64,000 bases of DNA from Apostichopus japonicus (lineage: Eukaryota; Echinodermata; Holothuroidea; Aspidochirotida; Stichopodidae): the NCBI RefSeq assembly GCF_037975245.1, contig NC_092567.1:21366376-21430375 (forward strand), given 5' to 3'. Numbering within the stretch: the stretch's first letter is position 1; every line of letters starts with the position of its first letter. This document shows, piece after piece, positions 1 through 13,009 of this stretch. Under the pieces are notes generated by a model. That model was given only the letters and a program-made list of their open reading frames with translations. It did no database searches and was not told where the DNA came from. Position numbers and translations under genes: made by a program.

Positions 1-1886
1 TATTTGTCATAACAACTCATAAAATAAGGAGGGTCGTAAAGTAATGAGAGCTCTGAATTCTTAAAGTGCATCTGTTTTGTGTTTTGCTAATATACAGTAT
101 GTAGTACTAGTATAATGCCACGTACACAAGTTTGTATCTAACTTTTCAACTTAGGTCTTGTTATTCATTGATGGCATACTATGCATATAAAGTTAATTCA
201 TGCATTTTTGTCCTTCATATATTAACTAACTACTGTAAGTGAGTGGCTTTGAGAGATCAATCGAAACTTTCAAAGTAGAACACGACACGTCTTTATTTAA
301 TTTAGTAAAAAGATGCTCACGAAAAGAGAACGTTTTTATTGATCAACAGTCCAGTTTGACAAGCAACCATTAATTGATTAGATCCTATGTTCCGCTGCTC
401 GTATGCATACAACCTTAACTATTAATTGCTTACTTTAATAACGAGGACATCGGGGGGATTTAATGAACATTAGAAGTTTCCTGAGGTATAGAACTTAATG
501 TGCTGACTATCTGTACTTGCCTGAATTATATACAGTGTAGTGTCAGTGTGTACATGTGCCATTATGTACAGTAGGTCAAATCAAGTTTGCTCTGTTGACG
601 GTAAAATTACCGTGTGTGACATTCTTGCTATATTTGTTAGCACACTAGTGACGTGTAGACTCACATGTTAACTGGGAACGAAAGTATTTCAAAAGCATTG
701 CTCTCTTTGTGAAGGTGACCAGTGTGCAAATGTATAACTTACTGTGCTTTTCTCTTACCTGACACCTCTTTACTAAATTGCACTTTCACATCTACTGTAG
801 AACATAGGCTACAAATTGTGACAATGTTTTTATTACATTGCACTCCCTGTGATCCACTTTTACTGGACAGAAGGTCAATGCCCACTTCCTCCAGGACTTC
901 TTCCAGCTGTCCACAAGGTGACAGGAAATAATTGTTGCTTAAACATATCCAAACCTTAACAGTTTCAGGATTTTGGGCATTCCTGAATGACTTTTTTGTT
1001 GTTTTGGTTTCGTAGCTCGTGGAAAAGCATTTTTGTAGCAGCTATAGTTCTCATTTACCGTATTAATTATCCCATCCTGAGTTTATCCTGGAGAGATCTG
1101 GTCTCTCTATCTACCCAGAGTTAATTTTAATTTTCAAGTGTCCAGAATTGTTCTGCATCTCACATCACTCCTAGCCCCACTCCTCTCTTCTGCCCTGCCC
1201 TTCCCACCACCCCTTAACAGACAGTAATGTGTTTGTAATGTGTCACTGTATATGAAACATTGTTCATTGCAATTTCAAATCTGTGAATGTCTTCTGAATT
1301 TGAATTTGGAAATCACATGTACTGTACATTCACAACAATCTCATGTGGTTTTTTTGATTGGGGGTGGGGGGGGGGGCGATGAGTTTGATGCGAGGCTAGT
1401 ATTAACTCTGCCCCTCTCTTTCCTGTCTCTCCTTGCCTCTCTTCCTCCACCTAACTTACTAACTTGGTAACAACCTTCTACCTCTCTGCCCACATCCCTA
1501 TCCCCTGGCCACTCTCTCTTCCTCCATAATCTACCCTTCAGAAGTATAAGTTTTCACACACTTTGCATCCTATATAAAAATTTATCAACGTTGAATGCAA
1601 ATTCAAACAAACATTTTAAAATATTTTCAGCTCTTGCCGACACATTAATTATTCATGGAATCCGAGAAGAAGAAAAAGAAATCCTATTGAAACACTCGTG
1701 CCATCACCGGCAGGAAATAATTACCTACTCTCGTTGTTGTTGCGGAATACTTTAAAACTGAGAGGTGGAATTGATTGAATCTAAAAGGGCATCTCTTCGA
1801 AAGAGGAAGTTTGCTTGTAGGTTAAGGGTATATCTGGAAACTCAAGGGAAAACCCAGGTTCTTGTTACATGGCGAGTCGGTATATA
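1..1886. other. non-coding DNA, no gene seen
   Basis: This stretch is AT-rich and contains only short scattered open frames without splice context or recognisable protein. It includes a pyrimidine-rich stretch around 1140-1220 and 1400-1530 and an 11-base G run at 1366-1376. I see no RNA gene and no transposon ends. Confidence 0.6.
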
Positions 1887-1954
1887 TATTAATACTGTAC
1901 GGATAGTCCATTGATACAGATATTAATACTGTACGGATAGTCCATTGATACAGA
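1887..1954. repeat. perfect 34-bp tandem duplication
   Basis: A 34-base unit beginning TATTAATACTGTACGG and ending TTGATACAGA occurs twice back to back without mismatch. Perfect identity suggests a recent duplication or a variable-number locus. Confidence 0.9.
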
Positions 1955-4345
1955 TGTAGATGGATGGATATGTCCAGTACTATAGATGGTAAAGATAGGG
2001 GATTATTTACTATATTTGTCAGTGGAAAACTTTCTCCAAAATTATGCGATGTTTAATGGTGACCACAGTGGGATTTATTCCAAATATTTCAATTATCATG
2101 AATATCAGACAGATTGCCGGTATTATAAAGTAAATTTTCTTCGCTGCCTCCCTTACCCTCTCATTGCTTACCTTTGCTTGCTTCACTTAGAGGTTGTGAG
2201 AATTATGCCAGAAATATGCTAGAAAGTAAGATAATGGTCACCCGTGCTTAAATTTATAAAGATTATTTTTAACTTCACTCTAGAAAAGTTGTTAATTCCA
2301 CTTTGAGGTGCTAGATTGTATAAAATTAAGTAATTATTGCTCAATACTGTAGCTGGGAATTATATTAAGAGGATCAGGGCGTCACTTTTGAAAGTTTCTA
2401 GTAAGTTTCAGTATGCTAAAATTTGGGCCAAACTTGAAGACCTTTTAAGTTAAACATGTTTAGAATTTACCTTGAAGTAGATTGATGTGTACAACACTCA
2501 TGAATATGAAACAGATCACTGTATGAATATTTATGACTTAATGGGCTTAGTAAGTTTACTGTAAATAGAAGTCATCATAAAAGTGTATGTTATATACATC
2601 ATACAAAGTTACCGTTGAAGTACAGTATACCTGTATGTACGCATATATGCATACAGTATGTACAGTACAGTATGTATATATGTACAGTATAAGCAAATGC
2701 TAAGTCACCTACTTAGCGCTTGACTGATGAGAGCGCAATCAGTACTTAACGATGATTGTTAATTATATTGCCTCAGGAAAGCCGTCAGATTCCAAAATTT
2801 ATTGATTCTTATGGCTTGCGGTAAGTGCAGATATACAGTAAAACATTACAATTGATTCCGTAGTACTTATAACATCGCATACTGTGGAAAAGCCTACTCC
2901 GTGAAAATGCCACCTACATTATTGGAGAAATATCCTCTGCTCACCAAGTAAAGACATTTTCAGGGTTATCAGAAGGTAGTAATAATTTCCAGACGGTATT
3001 TCGATTGTTTCTTTTAAAAAATAGCGTACTTTACTAAACTTCCGTCTACTCAATGTCTTTAACAATCCCTTTTGTGGGCTGATAAAGTAAAATACAGTAC
3101 CATTTCTGGATCTAGATTTAATTCCAAAAGGAAACTGCATGTGATGTTTTATTTACATGAGGTTTACCATGGCTGGATTCTAACTTTTAGCTAGTTCCTG
3201 AGGTAGGCCACACAGGTTAACATGAAGTGCTGTATAGACTCTAAAGTGGTTCACAGCCCTTCATTTCAATCGTCTGCCACAAGCCTGCGAGTACTGCCAA
3301 CCAATACCGGATGATGACGATGATGATAATTGTGCCTAAGTTTCTATTAACGGTACATGTCAGCCATAGCTATGTGACATGTTCACGATACAGGGATGAT
3401 TTATGATTGTGTGGTTTAAGTCTCCTGCATTAGTCACTGTGAAGATATGCTCATCTAGAGTAAGAGACGGGGAACGGACAACGATCGACGATCTCAACGA
3501 TGATGATAAGATGCGGAGACGGGAAAACATTGATGCTCTCGTTTCTGTCCCTAAAGAACCCCACAAATGTGAGCGTATCTTCCATCAGAATCCTAATCAA
3601 TTCCATTGTCGTCTGTGTTATTGATAAATGTATCCGTGCTATATGTACATGATGGTAGAATGCTGCCTCTCTCTCTACACCTCTCCTTCTCTTTCTCGTT
3701 TTCTCTGTGTCATGAAGTTATCATTGAGGTCTAGAGCATACATATGCAGTCAAATTGAAGCAATTAATACGGAGAGATGGCGAGAGATGGAATGAGAGAG
3801 TAGTCTCATCTTTATCTTCATCTTTGTAGAAATATTGACAGCATATACAGTATAGATATATATATATATGTCATTTGTTATTCATGACTTATTCTTTTTA
3901 ATTTGCAATGTTGTTTTGAGAGTTAAATTCAAGAGGAGACTTTTCTTGGTTTCTTTGGATATAAAGACACACAGATGTAATATATTAGAAAAGTTGGCAT
4001 ATCTGACTGAAAAAGTGTAGTATGTTTAAAAAAAACCCAGCAAATTGACAAGGATACTGTTTCGGTGTGCGTACTGTAGTAAGTGTAGAGAAGAAGGTTA
4101 GGGAACCCTCCTAGCGTAGTTCAGATAATTCTAACTTAGAACGCTATTGGATGTTGATGGTTGAAAATGCAGCTGGAAGAAAGTGTCATCGGCATACTAT
4201 ATGGAATGGTAGATTTAGAAGGAAGAGGGCAGTGACCTTAATGAGGGTCATCCGAGGGGGGGGGGTTGGGCATTGTTAGAATGTATTTACTTCGCAGAAT
4301 GTTACCAATTGTTATTAGTTATGTACGTAGATTGGAGTACTGTAC
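1955..4345. other. non-coding DNA, no gene seen
   Basis: AT-rich sequence with many copies of the words TACAGTA and TACTGTA, especially around 2620-2700. The frame at 3403-3624 has a charged middle section, but no convincing splice sites or family resemblance support it as an exon. A short TA tract lies near 3856 and a 10-base G run at 4256-4265. Confidence 0.55.
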
Positions 4346-4640
4346 AATTTACTTTGTTCCCCACTTACCTGTCTCCCCACAACCTAAGCACCGCATTCTA
4401 CCGTGTCTAGTATGCCCTGGTAATCTTTTAACTCTGTGCACCCTTACTGACCCCTAGTGAACTCCTTCATATTCTACCATTCCAAAGTGTCTCACATGTT
4501 TTTCGTATTGGGAAAAATTTTCTTCGAAATTCGCCCGGATACCTTGGATTTTTACTCTAGAAGTTTCCTTATAGGAGTTCTAACACTTCCAACAACTGTA
4601 CATACAGTATGGGAGAGGTCTAAGTACCGTTGTTCATTTA
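4346..4640 (+). repeat. dispersed repeat R1, long copy
   Basis: R1 is defined here by a core reading TTTACTTTGTTCC, then CTTACCTGTCTCC and CACAACCT, followed by TTCTACCGTG, TAACACTGTGCACCCT and CATTCTACCATTCCAAAGTG. This copy keeps the core and most of the downstream part, including the GTTTTTCG segment. Similar copies lie at 7.1, 13.2, 14.6 and 38.4 kb on this strand and near 26.0 and 45.2 kb on the other. I do not recognise the family. Confidence 0.75.
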
Positions 4641-5450
4641 AATAAACCAACCGTTTTTTGCGGTTTATCAACTTCTCTTCGTTAAGTTTGTCTCCATTGT
4701 GTCTAGGCCGTCATTGTAATTCTTAAATTTATATATAATATAGCATGTTGTGTTAATATATAGCAATCTTTCTGACATGTCCTAATCCGCATTGTGTGTG
4801 CTTACAGTGTTTCTCTCCTTCGGGCGTTGTATTCATTCGAGTCAACTTACGAGAAAGTGCGCATTCTCTTTCTCGGGTAATAGAAATGTCAAAAAGTCAG
4901 ATCTAATCCAAAGGTGACAAGAATGTGGATGAATATTTGAAATGCTTTGTGTTTGAAAATTGAGGATGACAAAATAAATAACAGTCACCATTGACATGGA
5001 CTGGAAAAAGAAGGAATGAATCACATTATGTTTATGTGTTAATGTTGAAGTTCAAGTCTTCAACTTGGGTATGAGGACATACTGCCCCCCTCATATTTAG
5101 TTTTGTTTCCCTCAAAGTTTACAAAATGAAACAAGTTCTTGAAGTGGCATTGCCGAAATGGCTTTTAAGTAAACTGCACATAGTGTATCCTAGGATATCT
5201 TACAGTAGTCCTTTGAAATTGTTAGGCATCATTTGTATTGAGAAAGAAGAACAAAAATAAAGAAAAACCTATAAATGAATTATATACCCTTGTCTGCAAT
5301 TGAATTTAGGAATGAAAAGTTTCCAAATGTTAAATTTGTATTAATTAAAGCAAGTTTCAGAATTGACAAAGGAAACTTGAAAACATAAAACATTATAAAC
5401 TTATTTGTATACTTGTTTTCTGGTTGAGGGTGGTAATTGTAGTGACATAA
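4641..5450. other. non-coding DNA, no gene seen
   Basis: AT-rich unique-looking sequence. I found no supported exon, RNA gene or element boundary. Confidence 0.55.
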
Positions 5451-5455
5451 TAATT

Positions 5456-5531
5456 ATGCAAATTGATAATGCAAATTGTAATAATGCAAATTGATAATAA
5501 TTATGCAAATTATGCAAATAATTATGCAAAT
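5456..5531 (+). promoter_or_regulatory. cluster of six ATGCAAAT octamers
   Basis: The octamer ATGCAAAT occurs exactly at 5456, 5469, 5484, 5503, 5512 and 5524, six times in 76 bases, separated by AATTGATAATA-like spacers. ATGCAAAT is the classical binding site of POU-domain (Oct) transcription factors. The regular AT-rich spacers also fit expansion of a simple repeat, so function is inferred only. Confidence 0.4.
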
Positions 5532-6964
5532 TGAAATCAGATCAATAAAGACAAAGAAACAGGTTTCATCTCGTATAGCCAGTGCTACACAGTGATATTT
5601 TGAACCAAATATCAACCCAAATGGACCAACATCAATTTAACCAAGCTTTTTATCCAGGAAGGGAAGGTCGGGGGGGAGAAGGGGGAGGGGGGGAAGGAAG
5701 GATATTATTCATGACAGTGGACTCTATCATATCTAGTTATTTAAAGCTGATAGTTGGTTTTCTGTCTCCTATTGTTAGAACTGCATTACTGTGTGTGCAC
5801 ATTGAGTTACTGCACAGGCTTACAACTCCAGCTTTCATCGCCCATGGATGCATACTTCCACTCATCTCTCGGTTGTTAATAACTACAATTGTTTATAATA
5901 CGGGAAGCATCCAGCCCATTAAAGCCTCTCATTAACCTCGGGGAGTTTTGATTCCGCATATCATGAAGGGATATACCAATTAAAATGTATTCTTGCAAAT
6001 TATGCTCCATTGCTATAGCAAAAAGGATGCATTGGACTTGTAGGTGTTTTGTTGCCGTGGTTACGGATGATGTCATAGGGCAGTGGCGTGTGTCATCGCT
6101 TGCCTACTTTGCCACCTACTCAACATCCATGTTATGCTCTCCCATCACCAGGTTGCAGTTGGGAGATTAGGTTAAGCCATTTTAATTTTAGCGTCTGATT
6201 AAGTTATTCTTTTGGATAGCGTTTATGAGGCCATTCTCTACGCGGTTTGCCGGATGCGGTTAGTTAGGTTACGGTACGAGGGGGAGGTGAAGCATCCATT
6301 GATTGATATGTCAGGAAAAACCACTCTCGATTTAGTAAAGGAGACCTGCGTTAGATTGTGATATTATTTATTATAGACATGAAACAAGTCATCTCATTCG
6401 TTTCTGCTAGAGTATGTTTAGAGAAAACGGGGTTAGGCTTTAACCTTGTCGTCGTAAACAGTGTCGGAAGTCGCGAACAATCACGCACAGTATCATTAGT
6501 ACTGGTATACATTGCACTGTTGATGAGAATCCCAACATAGTTTAGAAGATGTATGATTTACTTCAGTCCTCTTTGATTACTTATCTCCATCTCTACATAT
6601 ACAGTACTGTACCTAAAATTATAGGATTAATGCATACATTGCATACACATATGTAGAAAATGATCAGCTTATGCATATACAGAGATCTATGCTTATATGT
6701 ATTGATGCAAAAATGAGTATATTAAGACAGGTAGGTTTTGTTGCTCATTAATCCCCAAATCAATAATGGATACAGTTTCATCATCAAATCAATTCTCTTT
6801 TTTTTTTGTGCTAAAATTTTGCTCACTTCTTGACTATCATGTTTTTGACTGTCTACTGTACGTATGTGTGTGTGCATAAATAGTGTAGGATGTAAAATCA
6901 TGAACAGACTGAAAAACTATGTTTTTAATTTCAGTTACTTCACTATAGTGCAGAATATGAAAAA
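5532..6964. other. non-coding DNA, no gene seen
   Basis: Contains a purine-rich G tract at about 5665-5700. A less AT-rich stretch at about 5930-6300 shows no splice-compatible reading frame. The 117-codon open frame at 5582-5935 runs through the G tract and has no family resemblance. Confidence 0.5.
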
Positions 6965-7115
6965 GTTTCCATTTCCTCTCTTACCCAGTCTCCTAAACAT
7001 ATGCACCCTCAATCTATCTACGTATACCAATTGGTAACATTCTGGTGACATTCAACTCCACCCTCATTGGCCTTCTTTGGGGTCACTGCCCTCTTTGTTC
7101 CAAATCTACCATTCT
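6965..7115 (+). repeat. dispersed repeat R1, diverged copy
   Basis: Diverged R1 recognisable by CTCTTACCCAGTCTCC, a GGTAACATTCTGG segment, a CCACCCTCATTGGCC segment and a terminal CTACCATTCTGAATG. It lies directly upstream of a better preserved copy in the same orientation. Confidence 0.5.
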
Positions 7116-7129
7116 GAATGCTTATAATG

Positions 7130-7440
7130 CATTACTTACTTCGCTCCTCGCTTACCTGTCTCCTCACAACCTAAGTACCCCATTCTACCATGCCTAGAAT
7201 GTCCTGGTAACCTTTTAACACTGTGCACCCTCTATGACCGGCCCGTCAGCCATTGCCCTTCCTTCTCATTCTACCATTCTAAGTACCTGCACACATTTTT
7301 CGATCGGAATATTTCGTTTGGATTTCGTCCATATGGTTGCGGAGGATTCGGGAGTTTTGTCTCCCTCTGTTTCTTTCTATCTTAGATGTCCTTTCCAGCC
7401 TGATAAGTTTCCTTGTCTTGTATAGAGGGATTTTGGGGCT
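7130..7440 (+). repeat. dispersed repeat R1, long copy
   Basis: One of the two longest R1 copies. It has the core CGCTTACCTGTCTCC, CACAACCTAAGTACC, TTCTACCATGCCTAGAATG, TAACACTGTGCACCCTC and GACCGGCCC. It continues past TTTTTCGATCGGAATATTTC into a 3' part ending near GATAAGTTTCCTTG and GGATTTTGGGG. The same 3' part is seen at 13.4-13.5 kb. Confidence 0.8.
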
Positions 7441-9947
7441 GTTTTGTGAAAACGACCTTCGCACGAAGGTTCCTAATTGCATTATTTCAACGTTTTTGTG
7501 AATGAAATTCAAACAAAGAATTCTACTTTTGTGGATTCAGGACACTCCTCATTGTATAAGGCTTGAGTCAAATGGGACTTCAGATTCTGCTGACCAATCA
7601 CATCTACTTCAGATTTACTTTCAATCCCTCCCACCATGGAAGAATGGGGGGGGGGTGATTCTCACAAATTGTCAAATCATTGATTCTATCAAATTTGATC
7701 TTCTCCATCTATCTTCTGATCTATTTCCATTTTACTAGTTAAGGCAATATTAATTTTCATATTTCTCTCTGTTATTATGCCACGATGTAAATAGCACTTG
7801 TATGTATAGAGTCGTAAAGTTTGCCGTCAAAAATTGAAATTGCGTGCCACAAAATGCAATAAAAAAATGTCGTAATTAGATTTTGGTAGAATGTTCATGT
7901 TTGAGCAAAAATTGTCTGTGTGCAATCATTCATAGGTAGGGGCTATTATTGTGTCTTATTATCAAAGTTAAGAGCATTTCTCATAACGGTTAGACGGAGG
8001 GAGGCTCTGAAACTAGGGAAGTGCAAGTATTGGAGGATGGGTTGGGTACACAAATCAAATTGTGCGTTGCTTGTCTCTCTTTAATAACAGACAGTTTTGA
8101 ATGAATGTTATTAAGGAGAGATGGGTTTGTACGGTGGAATCCAAACAATCATTGTAAAGATGATGATTTGTTTGAAAAGGACTGCTTCTTAATGTCAAAT
8201 ACCGACAAAGTTGTAGTACAGTTCTATGAGATGAGACTACGAGTGGCATCGCCAGACATTAATATTAATAAGTGGGGGGGGGGGATGAAGGATGGGGATA
8301 GAGGCACAGCAAAATGACAGCAACATCTAAGGGCCTCAAAATGTGGGAAATGCAACTGGCGCTACTGTATAGTAAAGACTCCAGTGTGAGCACTGAGTGT
8401 AATGCCTTGTGGGGACCAGGGGCTGCATGAGGCCCCCCTGATGGGGGGTGAAGGGGGCAATGCCCCCTGAAACAATGTTGTGTTAATCATTTCCAGAACT
8501 TACAACAGCTTCAAATCAGCAGATTTTGGAGGTAGATGTGTAAAGTCTGTATGTATAGTGTGTAGAAGTCAAGTTGTTCATCTTTCTCAGCAAGATTTTA
8601 CTTTTGGACATGGCAAATTTCATTTGGGGGCACGAGGGAGCATGTGCCCCTCATGTTCCCCTCTCTCTCCCCCAGATGAGGTCATTTCAGTAAGACATTT
8701 CTACACTTCTCGTGCCTGATTGGAGAAACCATTGTAGCCTTTTTCAGATTTGAGCTACTCAGGATCAGACCCTGCAATAGTGTGAATTTCCTTTCAAGTA
8801 AAGTAGGATCCTAACCCCAGAAGTGATCAACATTCTGTGGTGATTGCGCTTGGTGGATCACACGACTAGAGACCTTCCATTACTTGCCCTCATCACTTCT
8901 GGATAAACACTGACTGACATAAGTCTAAAATGAGAGGGGAAGGGGATGGGGAGGGAGCCTTCTACTACCATCATGGCACCGTAGACCACCACCTGTTATC
9001 CACTCCCTTGAGTAATTAGGGTTACTTTCAGTCCAGATATTAAAAAGGGATTTTTCAACTTTTTTCTCTTTAAGATGTGTCTGCCACTGGAATATCCCTC
9101 TTCAACTAAATAGTTTGTGCTGGTGAATTTAAAGGATATGCATGTTATTTGTAGCGTTTATAGTTCTTGGCATCCAACACGGTTGAATCAAACCACACTT
9201 GTTTTGCTAAAAAGTTTGTTATTTAGTTTTAGTATATTAATGACACAAAAGATGTTGAAATTAGTTCTTTTGTTACACAAGTATTAATTATAAAAACTGA
9301 TTCTATTCTGACCACATTTTGATAAGGCAGTGAAACTTCAAGTGTATGAATCTGGCCAAATTTTGGTCTTTTTCATTAGCCAGGGAATCTTTTAATTTTA
9401 AATTGTTAATTTCAAGTTTCTCTTGTATTTCTGTAACAATGTGCTTATTTTCCATAGCATTTTGCATCACTTTGCCTTACTATACAACATAAATTGAGTA
9501 ACTTATATTGACACATTTAAAGGAAATAAATAGGGTTATATTAATAACTGTGACAGAAATTGAAGGAAAAAAATTTATCAAAGGTTGAAATAGAAAGCAA
9601 ATGAGAGATTTCCCTCATGTTCAATCAATAGGGAGAATTAGTTTGGTTTACACACATGTCAGATGAGTTTGTGAGTGGTGGCAGCACTCTCTTTCTATTT
9701 CTATAGATTTATGTACCGAGATCATTTGTATAGTTACTGTTTTGGTATATTGCCCTCTAGTTACAGTTAGCAGATTCTAGGGGAAGATGCTGTTTTGGAT
9801 TGCTGCCACTTTCTCAATGCTGTTGCTGTAAGCCAGATTTAGATGTTAAATGCTGCCACCATAGCATGTTTTACAACGGATGTTCAGAACTACTGCCCCC
9901 ACTTCATATCCAACTGATAATGTACGATGAAAGAGTTTGTTGGTAGG
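7441..9947. other. non-coding DNA, no gene seen
   Basis: Holds G runs at 7646-7655 and 8274-8284. A G/C-rich patch at about 8385-8480 has GGGGGCAATGCCCCCT-like self-complementary words, with a related patch at 8620-8670. It may be repeat-derived, but I could not define ends. The rest is AT-rich with no supported exon. Confidence 0.5.
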
Positions 9948-11350
9948 ATATTACACGATAAATACTGCTGTTACACTGTCATGTGAGATGGATGGGTTTC
10001 AAGGTTACATGATAAACACTGCTGTTACACTGTATTATGAAAGGGATGGGTTTAAGATTACATGATAAGCACTGCTGTTACACTGTCATGTGAAAGGGAT
10101 GGGTTTCAAGATTACATGATAAACACTGCTGTTACACTGTCATGTGAAAGGGATGGGTTCAAGATTACATGATAAACACTGCTGTTACACTGTCATGTGA
10201 AAGGGATGGGTTTCAAGATTACATGATAAACACTGCTGTTACACTGTCATGTGAGATGGATGGGTTTCAAGGTTACATGATAATGGGTTCAAAATTACAT
10301 GATAAACACTGCTGTTACACTGTCATGTGAAATGGATGGGTTAAAGATTACATGATAATGGGTTCAAGGTTACATGATAAACACTGCTGTTACACTGTCA
10401 TGTGAAAGGGATGGGTTTCAAAATTACATGATATACACTGCTGTTACACTGTCATGTGAAAGGGATGGGTTTCAAGATTACATGATAAACACTGCTGTTA
10501 CACTGTCATGTGAAATGGATGGGTTAAAGATTACATGATAATGGGTTCAAGGTTACATGATAAACACTGCTGTTACACTGTCATGTGAAAGGGATGGGTT
10601 TCAAACTTACATGATATACACTGCTGTTACACTGTCATGTGAAAGGGATGGGTTTCAAGATTACATGATAAACACTGCTGTTAAACTGTCATGTGAAATG
10701 GATGGGTTTCAAGGTTACATGATAATGGGTTCAAGGTTACATGATAAACACTGCTGTTACACTGTCATGTGAAATGGATGGGTTCAAGATTACATGATAA
10801 TGGGTTCAAGGTTACATGATAAACACTGCTGTTACACTGTCATGTGAAAGGGATGGGTTTCAAGATTACATGATAAACACTGCTGTTAAACTGTCATGTG
10901 AAATGGATGGGTTCAAGATTACATGATAATGGGTTCAAGGTTACATGATAAACACTGCTGTTACACTGTCATGTGAAAGGGATGGGTTTCAAAATTACAT
11001 GATATACACTGCTGTTACACTGTCATGTGAAAGGGATGGGTTCAAGATTACATGATAAACACTGCTGTTACACTGTCATGTGAAAGGGATGGGTTTCAAG
11101 ATTACATGATAAACACTGCTGTTACACTGTCATGTGAAAGGGATGGGTTCAAGATTACCTGATAAACACTGCTGTTACACTGTCATGTGAAATGGATGGG
11201 TTTCAAGATTACATGATAAACACTGCTGTTACACTGTCATGTGAAAGGGATGGGTTCAATATTACATGATAATGGGTTCAAGGTTACATGATAAACACTG
11301 CTAATACAGTGTCATGTGAAGGGATGGGTTTCAAGATTACATGATAAACA
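9948..11350. repeat. large minisatellite, 54-bp and 22-bp units
   Basis: About 23 copies of a 54-base unit (GATTACATGATAAACACTGC, then TGTTACACTGTCATGTGAAA, then GGGATGGGTTTCAA) are arranged head to tail. Interspersed are about seven short 22-base units (GGTTACATGATAATGGGTTC AA) that lack the middle of the long unit. Long and short units alternate in the central part and only long units occur towards both ends. Since 54 is a multiple of three, the long units form open frames, but the 22-base units break them, so this is not a protein repeat. Confidence 0.95.
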
Positions 11351-11526
11351 TTATTATGTAACCTATTATGTAACCTTGAGTCAAGAAAGGCAAGTACAGT
11401 ATGGTATGCTTGTAATGGCACAGATCATCTCTCGCCCCCTACCCCACCCTGTCCTTGTAACTCCCTGACTGCAACATCATCTCTATATGGAGTTGCTGTC
11501 TACTATGACCTTTGACCTTTCCCTTG

Positions 11527-11680
11527 AATTAGTTCACTTCTTTGTTTACCTGTCCTCTCACAACCTCAGGACTCTCTACCTACAGTATAAAGAAAACAGA
11601 AACCATGTTCAATGGAAAAAGGAAGTTAATGACTAAATTATGTAGAATTGATAACCATGTGCTGCAAAATGCTTATAAAT
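11527..11680 (+). repeat. dispersed repeat R1, variant B
   Basis: Begins with the R1-like core TTTACCTGTCCTCTCACAAC then CTCAGGACTCT. It continues with CATGTTCAATGGAAAAAGGA and AATTGATAACCATGTGC, which are not in the standard R1 copies. The same variant tail is found at about 32.24-32.30 kb, so this is a second sequence class sharing the R1 core. Confidence 0.7.
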
Positions 11681-13009
11681 TCAGATTCTTAGCAATTCTT
11701 TATAAAAATTTAGGAAATAACTAGAACATTAACACAATATATGATACACATATAATACCAAAAATATAAAAAATTAAATAATTAATTTTCATACTAAGCT
11801 GGTCCTTTCATGTTTTTTCAATTACCCGTTTACAATGGTGGTGTACTATAAAGTGTTTTGAACTCTGCACAACTGTTCTCATCACTTCAAATAATAATAC
11901 TTCTAAATTATGCATTACTTGTACGTTACCTCACGTTTCAAGATGTGTTTAGATATAAGCCCGAGTCAGTCGATCGTCCCAAATGCCACCAAGGTAAAAT
12001 TTACTCTTAAAATATCCAGTTATGCTCTGCCAGATAAAGCTTTCATCTCACACAGTATCTGTTCCATACCATTACATGTTATGACATAAACAGACGTTTT
12101 AGCTTCTTCTTTAAAGTGTTTTTCTCTCTCTCTCCCTCCCCCCCCCCCCCCCCGTTCTCTCTCTATTCCTTCCCTGTTGTCCTGTTGTTTCCCTTTTCAT
12201 TAGCCATCTTCTTCTTTGCCCTTCTGTGATCAATACGTCATTGCAAGGCTCTTTTGGATGCGTTGCATTCACCGTTGCCTATTTTGTTGCTTTTCCATGG
12301 CAACCGCAAATCAATGAAAGCCAGACGCTAGTTCTGTTTTCATATTCTCTTTCCTTTTTTCTCTCTCTCTCTCTCTTTTTTTCTCCTCCGCTAATTTCTT
12401 CTTCTTCTTTTTTTTTTTTGGCTGTCTGTTTTTTTATTTTTTTCCTCCCAAGTACTGTTGTGGTAATTAAGAAAATATTGCACACGTTTGTAACTGTGTA
12501 GCGTGATCTTCAGTTTCAGCTAACCTTGGGATCAGCCTCAGTGTGTTGTTACAGTTTTGAGTGTGTATGGGAAAAGATTGTAGGCACTCGTCCCATCACA
12601 AGCAATTCCCATCAGAAGCAATTACATGATCATAGGTTGTCAGTCATTGCGGTGTATGTTATGTACAAAGTTCTCATCTACGTACATAGCTGTATATTGT
12701 AAGTCTGTGGGATGTATGGATGTTACAGTATTATACTGTTTCAATTTACAGATACGACAATGGTACAAAATTCACAAGGGTTATTAGCATGAGAGGAGAT
12801 GTGTTCTTAAGATTTTTTTTTTGATTTTTTTTGATAATTTTTTTTAACTTTTTAAAAAAACAACTTGGTGAGAATTTCCAGTCCCTAGGATTTCTATGTG
12901 ATAAGTACAGTAATCTCTTGCAACCTAGTAACTTGCTAATATATGCATGTGATTTGAGTTTCATGCAAGCACAAAAGACATAGATATGTACTATACAGAA
13001 GCCCTGGAA
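11681..13009. other. non-coding DNA with pyrimidine-rich tracts
   Basis: A 16-base C run lies at 12138-12153 and a TC/T-rich tract at about 12340-12440. A degenerate poly-T stretch lies at 12810-12860. Open frames on both strands here are composed almost entirely of these low-complexity tracts and are not credible genes. Confidence 0.6.

Noticed and set aside
3403-3624. Charged 73-codon frame (TTIDDLNDDDKMRRRENID)
   Set aside because: It looks mildly protein-like, but no splice sites or homologous family could be seen and a similar-length frame exists antisense. Left uncalled.
8385-8480. GC-rich self-complementary patch resembling a transposon end
   Set aside because: A related patch occurs at 8620-8670, but no terminal repeats or target duplication could be defined.
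10557-10772. 71-codon frame with an 18-residue repeat
   Set aside because: It is a translation of the 54-bp minisatellite and is broken by every 22-bp unit, so it is not a repeat protein.
9948-11350. CRISPR-like repeat array
   Set aside because: Units are directly tandem with no unique spacers, and the genome is eukaryotic. It is a minisatellite.
12226-12501. Opposite open frames of 91 and 68 codons
   Set aside because: Both are translations of TC/T-rich low-complexity DNA.
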